From NCBI GenBank assembly GCA_046482855.1, contig JAWOEH010000030.1, positions 1-7,946 of the forward strand: a stretch of DNA of 7,946 nt, read 5' to 3'. A model generated the notes under the pieces. It saw only the letters and a program-made list of their open reading frames with translations, searched no databases and had not been told where the DNA came from. How positions within the stretch are numbered: the first letter of the stretch is position 1; each line of letters begins with the position of its first letter. The DNA is from CAYVSF01 sp046482855. GTDB taxonomy: Bacteria; Bacteroidota; Bacteroidia; Bacteroidales; UBA12077. This document shows, piece after piece, positions 1-7,527 of the stretch. A program made the position numbers and the translations under genes.

Positions 1-118
1 AAAAACCTCATAATGAGAAATATAAATATTGATACAACCTATTTTAACATAAGAAACCCAGGAAACTATTGTAAGGTTGAAAGTTTTTGCGTTTCTTTGC
101 CACTCATATTTTACGATT

Positions 119-694
119 ATGCAAAAAGATCTATTAAGCTCATTAAGTTCTCTGCTACATCAGTCCGATGTGATGGAGATCATTACACAAACAGCCACTG
201 AGTTGGGGGCGCTTTTACATCTCCCTAAAAAGACTCTTTTGGTAAAAGAGGGAGAGCGATTATCGCATTTGTACCTGCTGAAGGAGGGTGCCGTAAAAAC
301 TTATTACCATCATGAGGGCAGCGTGGTGGTGACTGGCTTTACTTTTGAGCGGGAACCCATTCCTATTCGGTTTGCCGACAAGGAAATGCAAACTTCGGCC
401 GAAACGGTGGAGGTAATTGAGGACGTTGCTGTTTTGAAATTGCCCTACGCACAAATTGTGGAGAAGGTAGTGACGGATCATAAAATTAGTTTAATGGCTC
501 TTGCGGCAGTAAATCATTTTTTATTGTTGGCGCAAACCCGTATCGATTCGTTTCAGGCGAAAAATGCCAAAGAGCGTTATTTGCATCTGATGAATACGCG
601 TCCGCAGTTGCTTAACCGGGTGAAATTGGCTGATATCGCCTCTTACCTGGGTATTTCGCAAGTATCGTTAAGTAGAATACGTGCACAAATATAG
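119..694 (+). CDS. Crp/Fnr-family transcriptional regulator
   Basis: Predicted cytoplasmic DNA-binding regulator of 191 residues. Residues about 25-115 look like a cyclic-nucleotide-binding-type beta roll (LLVKEGERLSHLYLLKEGAVK is the recognisable core, about 40-60). A long dimerisation helix follows (about 120-150), then a short C-terminal helix-turn-helix (about 168-190, IASYLGISQVSLSRIR). The usual phosphate-binding cassette of cAMP-binding Crp, with its GE...RSA-type motif, is not visible; the matching stretch reads PIPIRFADKEMQTSAETVE. The effector may therefore not be cAMP, as in many Bacteroidota relatives. I chose the ATG at 119 because the domain begins there. A TTG 14 codons upstream (77) stays in frame but adds a hydrophobic stretch that does not fit the family. 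No clear Shine-Dalgarno precedes either start. It is separated from the next gene by 176 bases and probably forms its own transcription unit. Family call is firm; regulon and ligand are unknown. Confidence 0.9.
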   Translation: MQKDLLSSLSSLLHQSDVMEIITQTATELGALLHLPKKTLLVKEGERLSHLYLLKEGAVKTYYHHEGSVVVTGFTFEREPIPIRFADKEMQTSAETVEVIEDVAVLKLPYAQIVEKVVTDHKISLMALAAVNHFLLLAQTRIDSFQAKNAKERYLHLMNTRPQLLNRVKLADIASYLGISQVSLSRIRAQI

Positions 695-734
695 TTTTTA
701 ACATTTGTATAAGGGAAATGGGTTTAAAGCGCGG

Positions 735-766
735 AATTTTGACATTCCTTTTTGTAGGACAAAATT
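735..766. promoter_or_regulatory. Imperfect palindrome, candidate TetR-type operator
   Basis: Two 13-base arms (735-747 and 754-766) flank a 6-base centre, and 10 of 13 positions are complementary. The outer seven bases, AATTTTG and CAAAATT, match perfectly. It lies in the spacer before a TetR/AcrR gene and overlaps the candidate promoter elements, which is where autorepressing TetR proteins usually bind. The sequence shows the symmetry; the role as operator is inference. An AT-rich stem acting as a weak terminator for the upstream gene is a less likely reading, because the stem has few G-C pairs. Confidence 0.5.
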
Positions 767-770
767 TTTG
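738..770 (+). promoter_or_regulatory. Candidate Bacteroidota-type promoter of the efflux operon
   Basis: TTTG at 738-741 could be the -33 element. AATTTTTG at 763-770 matches the TAnnTTTG -7 consensus at all but the first base. The gap is 21 bases, close to what is known for the primary sigma factor of this phylum. Transcription would start near 776-778, leaving a leader of roughly 95 bases before the TetR ATG at 871. Both elements sit within or touch the palindrome at 735-766. This is a consensus match by eye. Confidence 0.4.
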
Positions 771-860
771 ATTTATGCAGCTTTATTCGCCCTCCTTTAC
801 AAGTACACGAGCGTTGTCATTTTCCCTTTTTTACCATCGGGGGGGAAATGATAGGATAAA

Positions 861-865
861 AAGGA
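861..865 (+). promoter_or_regulatory. Ribosome binding site (AAGGA) fixing the TetR start
   Basis: AAGGA ends five bases before the ATG at 871. It favours that start over the in-frame ATG at 775, whose extra 32 residues do not resemble a TetR N-terminus. Shine-Dalgarno sites are often absent in Bacteroidota, so this is supporting evidence only. Confidence 0.5.
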
Positions 866-870
866 TAATT

Positions 871-1491
871 ATGAATGAGGAGCTAAAAGAATTACTTGAA
901 CAGGCAGCCGAATTATATTATAAATATGGAATTCGTTCGGTTACCATGGATGACATTGCCCGAAAGATGGGCATGTCTAAAAAAACGTTGTACCAGTATG
1001 TAGTCAATAAGGAGGATCTTGTACAAAAAGTGGCCGATCATGTCGTGGACTGTGCCGGAGAATTTTTAACCGATCTGAAAAAACAACAATTATCTGCTTT
1101 GGATGAAATGGTATATGTACACCAGTTTGTTATTTCCGGTATAAAAGAGGAGAACCCCAATGTGGAGTTCGATTTGCAAAAATACTATCCCAAGCTTTAT
1201 AAACATGTTGTGTCGGTACGTCGTGAGCGCATGTACGATTTTTTGGTACAAAATATGGAGAAGGGCATGAAGGAAAAAGTATATCGCGATGATTTGGATA
1301 CTGACATTGTTGCGCGTCTATTCATTGCCCGCGTAGATACTTTTATGCACAATGACATGTTTTCTTTTGAGGAGGTAATTTCCGAACAATTCTTTAATCA
1401 GGTATTTAGTTACCACACACACGCCTTATGCAATAGCAAAGGATTAGCATATTATGAACAGAAAATTAAAGATAACAATGAGAAGGATTAG
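871..1491 (+). CDS. TetR/AcrR-family transcriptional regulator
   Basis: A 206-residue one-component regulator, a normal length for the family. The N-terminal helix-turn-helix domain spans about residues 5-52: a first helix ending in YYKYGIRSVTMDDIA, the turn RKMGMSK, then the recognition helix KTLYQYVVNKEDL. The rest is a helical ligand-binding and dimerisation domain that is poorly conserved in this family, so the inducer cannot be read from it. The start at 871 is chosen because the TetR domain begins there and AAGGA lies just upstream. The gene is the first of a same-strand cluster encoding a tripartite RND efflux pump and overlaps the channel gene by 38 bases, so it is almost certainly co-transcribed with it. 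The likely role is ligand-relieved repression of its own operon through the palindrome at 735-766. An activator role cannot be excluded. Confidence 0.92.
   Translation: MNEELKELLEQAAELYYKYGIRSVTMDDIARKMGMSKKTLYQYVVNKEDLVQKVADHVVDCAGEFLTDLKKQQLSALDEMVYVHQFVISGIKEENPNVEFDLQKYYPKLYKHVVSVRRERMYDFLVQNMEKGMKEKVYRDDLDTDIVARLFIARVDTFMHNDMFSFEEVISEQFFNQVFSYHTHALCNSKGLAYYEQKIKDNNEKD
1438..1443 (+). promoter_or_regulatory. Ribosome binding site (AAAGGA) inside the TetR gene
   Basis: AAAGGA lies ten bases before the ATG at 1454, within the last codons of the TetR gene. It favours 1454 over the alternative in-frame ATG at 1478, which has only a weak purine stretch in front. Its position suggests that translation of the channel is coupled to that of the regulator. 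Confidence 0.45.
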
Positions 1492-2842
1492 ACTGAAATG
1501 GCTGGGAGTATTTGTTTTTGTAGGCCTATTGCCATTTATGGGCAGGTGTCAGGAAGCGAAGGATACCACTTTGCGGCTTAGCCTGGAGGAGGCGCAGGCT
1601 TACGCACTTGAGCACAGTACGGATATACGCAATGCGCATCTGGATGTGTTGAAAGCCAAAAAGCAGGTGTGGGAAGTTACGGCTTCCGGTTTGCCGCAAC
1701 TTTCGGCCAAGGGATCTTACCAATACATTCCCGATCCCAGTGAAATACAAATTCCTACCCGTATTATGCAGATGCTGGATCCCAGCATTCCGGATAATGC
1801 GCCCCCTCAAAGCATCTCCTTTGTGAAAGAGGAAGATATGAAGGTGGACTTTACCGTGTCGCAGCTCATCTTTAGCGGAAGCTATATTGTTGGTTTGCAA
1901 TCGTCCAAAGTGTACAAAAGCCTCACGCAAAAACAGCTGGAGCTTACCCGTCAGGAAGTGAAGGCCACCATTGCCAATTCCTATTACATGGTTTTGGTTG
2001 CAAAGGCCAATAGGACTACACTTAGCGGGTTACAGGAAAACCTTAAGCAAACGCTCTATGAGATGGAGCAGATGCATGCCGAAGGGTTTATTGAGGATAC
2101 CGATGTGGATCAGATTTCCCTTACACTGCACGATCTTACCTCGGCCATAAACACCCTGGAGAATCAGATTGATGTGGGACACAAGATGTTAAAATACCAA
2201 TTGGGCCTGAAGTTGACCGATGAGGTGATACTTACCGATAAATTAACCTCGTTATTGGAAGATCAGCAATTTGCTGATGCAACAGAAGGGGGCTTTACGG
2301 TTGGCGAAAATATAAACTATCAGTTGTTGGAGACCCAGGAGAAGCTAACTGCCCTGCAGCTGAAAAATGAAAAGTACAGCTTTTTACCTACAGCCGCAGC
2401 ATTTGCTAACTATACCGAGATTTTGAAAGAAGATGAATTTGCCGATCAGATGGTGCCAACCACTGTGATAGGTATTAGTGTGGAGCTGCCCATTTTTACC
2501 AGCGGACAACGTATGGCCAAACTGGCACAGGCAAAAATTGAACTGGACAAGGTGCAGAATAACCTGCAGGACGCGGAAAAGGGCTTAACAGTGCAATACC
2601 TGAATGCCCGCAGCGAGTACATTACTGCCGTAGAAAATTACGAAAATAAGGAGCGTAGCCGCAATTTGGCGCAACGCATTTATGATAAAACCCTGGAAAA
2701 ATATCGCGAGGGTGTAGCCTCAAGCCTGGATCTTACCCAAACACAAAATCAGTATTTGCAGGCCGAGAGCAACTACTATCAGGCGGCTTTGTCCATGATG
2801 TCGGCAAAAATTGCTCTGGAGAAGATTTTAACAGAAGCGTAA
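1454..2842 (+). CDS. TolC-type outer-membrane efflux channel
   Basis: A 462-residue outer-membrane efflux protein of the OEP/TolC family, the exit duct of the tripartite pump. Residues 1-33 form a signal peptide: basic MNRKLKITMRRIRLK, a hydrophobic core GVFVFVGLLPF, then a likely cleavage region near RCQ-EA. The MGRC sequence is a poor lipobox, so a lipidated form is unlikely. The two internally repeated halves expected of the family are visible. Each has a helix, a strand region beginning with a Leu-Pro (LPQLSAKGSYQY at about 80, FLPTAAAFANY at about 310), then long coiled helices. Family hallmarks are LSLEEAQAYALEHS (42-55), LPIFTSGQR (345-353) and EGVASSLDLTQTQNQYL (419-435). The start at 1454 is chosen for its AAAGGA site; 1478 is the alternative and keeps the signal peptide. 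It overlaps the regulator upstream and sits 44 bases before the adaptor gene. Substrate is not predictable. Confidence 0.93.
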   Translation: MNRKLKITMRRIRLKWLGVFVFVGLLPFMGRCQEAKDTTLRLSLEEAQAYALEHSTDIRNAHLDVLKAKKQVWEVTASGLPQLSAKGSYQYIPDPSEIQIPTRIMQMLDPSIPDNAPPQSISFVKEEDMKVDFTVSQLIFSGSYIVGLQSSKVYKSLTQKQLELTRQEVKATIANSYYMVLVAKANRTTLSGLQENLKQTLYEMEQMHAEGFIEDTDVDQISLTLHDLTSAINTLENQIDVGHKMLKYQLGLKLTDEVILTDKLTSLLEDQQFADATEGGFTVGENINYQLLETQEKLTALQLKNEKYSFLPTAAAFANYTEILKEDEFADQMVPTTVIGISVELPIFTSGQRMAKLAQAKIELDKVQNNLQDAEKGLTVQYLNARSEYITAVENYENKERSRNLAQRIYDKTLEKYREGVASSLDLTQTQNQYLQAESNYYQAALSMMSAKIALEKILTEA

Positions 2843-2886
2843 TTACATAAAATACAAACCGAAAAGATCGAAAAAAATTGGGACCG

Positions 2887-3999
2887 ATGAAAAAATATAT
2901 TGTTTTTGCTTTAGGTGTAGCACTGCTGGCAGGATGCAGCAGCGATAAACAGAGCCGATTAGAGGCCTTGCTGAAGGAACGCTCCGAGTTAGATAAGGAG
3001 ATTGCCACCTTACAAACCGAATTGAATGAGACCAATGGCCATGAGGCGAAAAAACCTACGTCCGTTAAAGTAAACACGCTGAAACCCGAGGTTTTTCAGC
3101 ACTTTATTGAGGCGCAAGGAATGGTGGAATCCGATAATAATGTCTTTATCCCCGGTCAGGCTGGCGGTATTGTAAAGCGTATTTATGTAGAGGAAGGCGA
3201 CCGTGTGGAAAAAGGACAGGTACTGGCACAAATTGATGACGAGATTTTACGCAAAAATCGGGAGGAGTTGCTTACCGGGCTGGAATTGGCTACTACCGTG
3301 TACGAACGCCAAAAACGCCTGTGGGACAAGAAGATAGGCAGTGAAATACAGTTTTTGGAGGCCAAAAATACCAAAGAATCGCTGGAAAACAAGTTGGCTG
3401 CACTGAACGAACAGTTGGAGTTGTATAAAATTGTGACACCCATTGCCGGGGTAGTAGATGCAATTACCCTGAAAGAGGGCGAGATGGCGGCCGCCGGATT
3501 TGGTGCTGTACGCGTGGTGCAACCCGGAAAATTGAAAATTGCTGCCTCGCTTTCCGAATCGTATGCCGGCAATGTGCAGGTGAACGATACGGTGAAGGTA
3601 AAATTCCCTTCGGCCAACAAGGAATCTTTCCATCGCATTAGCTCCATTTCGCAGGTGATTGATCCCAATAGCCGAACTTTCGATTTCGAAATTCGTTTGC
3701 CCGGGCAAATGGAAGCAGTAAAACCCAACATGATGGCTGTTCTTACCATTAATGATTATACACGTAACGATGCCCTTACGGTTCCATTGAATGTGGTGCA
3801 GAAAGAGAGCGACAGCCAATACTTATTTGTGGCTGTAGAAAAGGAGGGTGAGTGGATAGCCGAGCGTCGTACGGTAACCACCGGTAAGTACTACAACAAC
3901 CGGGTGGAGATTCTATCCGGCTTAGATGCCGGCGATAAGGTAATTATTACCGGATACGGGGATTTAGGAAGTGGACAAAAAGTGGCTGTTAAAGAATAA
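2887..3999 (+). CDS. RND efflux periplasmic adaptor lipoprotein (membrane fusion protein)
   Basis: A 370-residue HlyD/AcrA-type adaptor linking the permease to the outer-membrane channel. The N-terminus is a lipoprotein signal: MKKY, a hydrophobic core, then the lipobox LLAGC with the lipidated Cys at residue 17. A short charged coiled-coil-like segment (about 22-50) precedes the core. The two halves of the lipoyl-like domain are GGIVKRIYVEEGDRVEKGQV (93-112) and YKIVTPIAGVVDAITLKEGE (180-199). They flank an alpha-helical hairpin (about 118-178) that should contact the channel tip. The beta-barrel domain spans about 215-290, including SQVIDPNSRTFDFEIRL. The membrane-proximal domain lies at about 295-370, with LTVPLNVVQ and GLDAGDKVIITGYGDL. 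The ATG at 2887 places the signal peptide correctly; an in-frame TTG three codons upstream (2878) is less likely. It is third in the operon, 44 bases after the channel and 74 before the permease. Length and domains are ordinary. Confidence 0.94.
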   Translation: MKKYIVFALGVALLAGCSSDKQSRLEALLKERSELDKEIATLQTELNETNGHEAKKPTSVKVNTLKPEVFQHFIEAQGMVESDNNVFIPGQAGGIVKRIYVEEGDRVEKGQVLAQIDDEILRKNREELLTGLELATTVYERQKRLWDKKIGSEIQFLEAKNTKESLENKLAALNEQLELYKIVTPIAGVVDAITLKEGEMAAAGFGAVRVVQPGKLKIAASLSESYAGNVQVNDTVKVKFPSANKESFHRISSISQVIDPNSRTFDFEIRLPGQMEAVKPNMMAVLTINDYTRNDALTVPLNVVQKESDSQYLFVAVEKEGEWIAERRTVTTGKYYNNRVEILSGLDAGDKVIITGYGDLGSGQKVAVKE

Positions 4000-4073
4000 G
4001 GCACGGCTGGGAGCGCTATTTACGACTGACCGGAATAGTTTCTTACCTGCCTTTTTGAAAAACGAAGATACAA

Positions 4074-7000
4074 ATGAAAGAACGTAAATTTAAACTGACG
4101 GAATACGCAGTAGATAATCAGATAACCATCTACATATTAACTGCTGTGCTGATTATCGCCGGGATTTTCGCTTACCAGGCAACACCAAAAGAGCAATTTC
4201 CCGAGGTAACCTTTCCTTTCTATAATGTTACCACCATCTATCCCGGTACTTCGCCCGAGGATATCGAAAACCTGGTGACCAAACCCATCGAGAAAAAGCT
4301 CAAGGGCGTGGATGGGATCAAAACCATCGAAAGTAAATCCTTGCAGGATGTCTCCACTATATTCATTGAGTTTGAGACAAATGTACCGGAGCAGAAGGCT
4401 TCTAATGACGTAAAAGACGCAGTGGATGAAGCGAAGAGTGATCTTCCCGATGGCATATTAAACGATCCGGAAGTAATGGAGATTAATGTATCGGAAATAC
4501 CCATCCTCTACATCAACCTTTCGGGCGATCTCTCCTTACCCAAGATTAAAGGATATGCGGAAGATCTGCAGGACGAAATTGAAGGATTGCAAGAGGTGAG
4601 TCGTGCCGATATTGTGGGAGCCTTGGAACGTGAGGTACAGATAAAGGTGGACATGCACAAGATGCAGTCGGCCGGCATTACCTTCAGCCAGATTGCCGAG
4701 CGTGTGGCACAGGAGAACATGACCATTTCGGGTGGCGAGGTACAGGTAGATGATATGAACCGAAACATGCGCGTTGTGGGCGAATTCGACGACCCTGTGA
4801 ACGTGAAGAATATCCTGTTGAAGGACGGTGTGTACCTGAAAGATATTGCCGATGTGGTGGACGGGTTTGCCGACAGGGAAAATTACGCGCGCCTGAAAGG
4901 CCAGGATGTGATTACCCTGAATGTTATCAAGAAATCGGGACAGAACCTGATTAATGCCGTGGATAAGATCAAGGTGATTTTGGAAGATTTTCAGGAAGGC
5001 GAGGCACCCGATAACCTGGAGATTACCACCACCGGCGATCAGAGTACCATGACGCGAAACAGTGTGAGTGATTTGTTTAATACCATCATCCTTGGTTTTT
5101 TGGTGGTAGTAATTGTGCTCATGTTTTTTATGGGTGTGGACAATGCCGCCTTTGTAGGCGTTGCCATTCCGCTATCCATGCTGCTGGCCTTTATTGTATT
5201 GCCTGTTATCGATTTCACCATGAACATGGTGGTGTTGATGTCCTTTATTTTGGTATTGGGAATTGTGGTGGATAACTCCATTGTGGTGGTGGAGAATATT
5301 TACCGGCACTTTATGCACACACCCAATTTGTCCATTCAGAGGGCTTCCAAGATAGGTGTTGCCGAGGTGGCCGGGCCGGTATTCTCCGGTACCTTAACCA
5401 CTATGGCGCCCTTTATTCCGCTGGCTTTTTGGCCCGGAATCATGGGGAAATTCATGATGTACATACCTATTACGCTTATCATTACCCTCTCGGCCTCTAT
5501 GATTGTTGCCTATACCATGAACCCGGTTTTTGCCGTATCGTTTATGAAGTACAGACCTATTGGTGAGAAAGATCCGGTAAATAAGCGCAAATTGCTATTC
5601 TGGACGCTGGGCGTAATTTTGGCAGCCGCCATCTTCTATTTTGCGGGTGTTATTTTTATGGGCAACTTGCTGATTTTTGGTTTGTTGGTATACTACCTGG
5701 TACAGTTTGTACTAAAGGGAGCCATTAAAAGTTTTCAGCACCGGGTGCTGCCAAAAATGAAAAATGCTTATCGGAGCACGCTCCACTTTTTATTGCATGG
5801 CTATCGGCCTTATATAACCCTGGCTGGTACCCTGTTTTTGCTGGTGTTTACCTTCTGGCTCATGGGCGTGGCAGGACCAAAAGTCATCATGTTTCCCCCC
5901 AACGAACCCAGTGATATCTATGTGTACTTAACGATGCCTGAAGGCACCCGCATTGAAAAGACCAATGAGGTGGTAAAAGAGCTGGAGCAGCAGGTGTTTG
6001 AAATTGTGGGCACGGATAACGCCGATGTGGAGTCGATCATTACCAATGTGGCCGAAAATGCCGGAGAGGACATTTTCGACCGGGCAACTTTGCCCCACCT
6101 GGCAAAAATTACCGTATCGTTTGTGGAGTATAAATACCGCACCGGACCTTCTACCTCTACGTACCTGAATGAGTTGCGCGATAAGCTTAAGGGAATGGCA
6201 GGTGCCGAGATTGTGGTTGGGCAGAACGAAAACGGCCCCCCAACAGGAAAACCTATTAATATTGAAATTAGCGGCGACGAGTATACCACCCTTATCGATC
6301 TTGAAGAGCGCCTGTTTGATTATATTAAAACGCTTAATATTCAAGGTATCGAGGAGCTGAAATCGGATCTTAGTATCTCCAAACCCGAAATTGAGGTGCA
6401 GATTGACAGAGCCAAGGCCAACAAATACGGCATTACTACTGCCTACATTGGCAGTACTTTACGCACGGCCATTTATGGTTCCGAGGTGAGTACCTTCCGT
6501 GAGGGCGACGATGAGTACAGCATTCAGCTGCGTTTAGACGATGGCTACCGGTACGATTTGGCCTCGCTGATGAACATGAGGCTCATGGTGCCCGGCGGAC
6601 CCAAGGGGGTGCGTATGATCCCCATATCGGCAGTGGCCGACATTAGCTTTACCACCAGCTATGGCGGTATCATTCACAAGGATAACGACCGCGTAATTAC
6701 GCTGGCATCCAACGTGCTGGAAGGCTACAACGCCAACGAAATTGTAAATCGGTTGAGAAACGAAGTGGTGAAGCTCGATATCCCGGATGGCTATAGCATT
6801 GAATTTACCGGCGAACAGGAAGAACAGGAAGAATCGGGACAATTTTTGGTATTTGCTTTCATTGCCGCCTTTTTGCTCATCTTCATAATCTTGGTGATGC
6901 AGTTCAATTCGCTGAGTAAGCCATTGATTATTTTGTGTCAGGTAATTTTTAGTACCATTGGTGTGTTGTTGGGCTTTATCATCTTTGGCCTGGACTTCTC

Positions 7001-7424
7001 GGTGATTCTCACCGGCATGGGCATTATTGCTGTGGCAGGAATTGTGGTAAAAAATGCCATCATCCTTATCGACTACAGCGACTTGCTGATTGAGCGGGGC
7101 GGGCGCATTCGCGAAAACATTGTGGAAGCCGGAACCACCCGTTTAACACCGGTGTTGTTGACAGCCGCTTCTACCATTTTTGGTCTGTTGCCGTTGGCTA
7201 TCGGGATGAATATCAACTTTGTAACACTCTTTACGGAGTTCGATCCGGCCATCTTCTTTGGCGGCGACAATTCCGTATTCTGGGGCCCTCTGGCCTGGAC
7301 CATCATCTTTGGCCTTGCCTTTGCTACTTTCCTTACGCTGGTGGTAGTGCCCTCGATGTACTTTATTGTAAAAGAACGAGGGGTAAAAGGGCAACGAAAA
7401 CGTTCATTGAAAGCTTCTTCATAA
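4074..7424 (+). CDS. RND-family (AcrB/HAE-like) inner-membrane efflux permease
   Basis: The 1116-residue proton-driven pump of the tripartite system, longer than AcrB (1049). The first membrane helix is at about 18-36, followed by the family motif TPKEQFPEVTFPFYNVTTIY. Periplasmic porter and docking sequence comes next (about 40-335), then a helix cluster (about 337-495), a second periplasmic half (about 600-920) and final helices (about 923-1105). In the proton relay, D400 and N401 lie in GIVVDNSIVVVENIY where AcrB has D407-D408. K993 (GIVVKNAIILIDY), R1023 and T1030 (RLTPVLLT) match AcrB K940, R971 and T978. Two insertions relative to AcrB are visible: a strongly hydrophobic stretch at about 505-550 that could form two extra membrane helices, and a loop rich in Phe and acidic residues at about 1045-1066 before the last helix. 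The C-terminus is short and basic. It ends the operon, ten bases before the terminator stem. Substrate class is unknown; drug, bile or lipid-type efflux fits better than metal export. Confidence 0.94.
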   Translation: MKERKFKLTEYAVDNQITIYILTAVLIIAGIFAYQATPKEQFPEVTFPFYNVTTIYPGTSPEDIENLVTKPIEKKLKGVDGIKTIESKSLQDVSTIFIEFETNVPEQKASNDVKDAVDEAKSDLPDGILNDPEVMEINVSEIPILYINLSGDLSLPKIKGYAEDLQDEIEGLQEVSRADIVGALEREVQIKVDMHKMQSAGITFSQIAERVAQENMTISGGEVQVDDMNRNMRVVGEFDDPVNVKNILLKDGVYLKDIADVVDGFADRENYARLKGQDVITLNVIKKSGQNLINAVDKIKVILEDFQEGEAPDNLEITTTGDQSTMTRNSVSDLFNTIILGFLVVVIVLMFFMGVDNAAFVGVAIPLSMLLAFIVLPVIDFTMNMVVLMSFILVLGIVVDNSIVVVENIYRHFMHTPNLSIQRASKIGVAEVAGPVFSGTLTTMAPFIPLAFWPGIMGKFMMYIPITLIITLSASMIVAYTMNPVFAVSFMKYRPIGEKDPVNKRKLLFWTLGVILAAAIFYFAGVIFMGNLLIFGLLVYYLVQFVLKGAIKSFQHRVLPKMKNAYRSTLHFLLHGYRPYITLAGTLFLLVFTFWLMGVAGPKVIMFPPNEPSDIYVYLTMPEGTRIEKTNEVVKELEQQVFEIVGTDNADVESIITNVAENAGEDIFDRATLPHLAKITVSFVEYKYRTGPSTSTYLNELRDKLKGMAGAEIVVGQNENGPPTGKPINIEISGDEYTTLIDLEERLFDYIKTLNIQGIEELKSDLSISKPEIEVQIDRAKANKYGITTAYIGSTLRTAIYGSEVSTFREGDDEYSIQLRLDDGYRYDLASLMNMRLMVPGGPKGVRMIPISAVADISFTTSYGGIIHKDNDRVITLASNVLEGYNANEIVNRLRNEVVKLDIPDGYSIEFTGEQEEQEESGQFLVFAFIAAFLLIFIILVMQFNSLSKPLIILCQVIFSTIGVLLGFIIFGLDFSVILTGMGIIAVAGIVVKNAIILIDYSDLLIERGGRIRENIVEAGTTRLTPVLLTAASTIFGLLPLAIGMNINFVTLFTEFDPAIFFGGDNSVFWGPLAWTIIFGLAFATFLTLVVVPSMYFIVKERGVKGQRKRSLKASS

Positions 7425-7433
7425 TGCTCTATA

Positions 7434-7507
7434 GGGGTGTCGGCACTTTTAAGCAAATATTCGCAATTATTCGCATAAAGTTCCCAACGTCGGCACCCCA
7501 TTTTTTT
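7434..7507 (+). terminator. Intrinsic terminator-like hairpin ending the efflux operon
   Basis: GGGGTGTCGG (7434-7443) pairs with TCGGCACCCC as far as 7490-7499, giving ten pairs of which two are G-T. The stem is followed by A and then seven T (7501-7507). An inner stem ACTTT (7445-7449) with AAAGT (7477-7481) shortens the otherwise 46-base loop. Position just past the permease stop codon and the T-run support a terminator. The loop is much larger than usual, so efficiency is uncertain. Confidence 0.6.
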
Positions 7508-7527
7508 GTTCAACACAGTAAGCAGCA

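Noticed and set aside
29..57. Sigma-70-like TTGATA with an AT-rich -10 before the Crp-like gene
   Set aside because: No convincing TATAAT at 17 bases, and this phylum does not use that consensus. The first 118 bases are AT-rich enough to give such matches by chance.
77..118. TTG start of the Crp-like gene 14 codons upstream of the ATG at 119
   Set aside because: It adds a Phe/Cys-rich hydrophobic stretch not seen in this family; the domain fits the ATG at 119.
775..870. N-terminal extension of the TetR gene from the ATG at 775
   Set aside because: The 32 extra residues do not resemble a TetR N-terminus, and the ATG at 871 has AAGGA just upstream. The extension would also start at the predicted transcription start.
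3183..3819. Two long - strand frames (188 and 190 codons) inside the adaptor gene
   Set aside because: Both are shadows of a clearly recognised adaptor gene; their translations show no domain.
4000..4073. Possible promoter or terminator between adaptor and permease genes
   Set aside because: Only a trivial TTTTT-G-AAAAA self-complementary piece is seen, with no G-C stem and no good -33/-7 pair. The genes most likely share one transcript.
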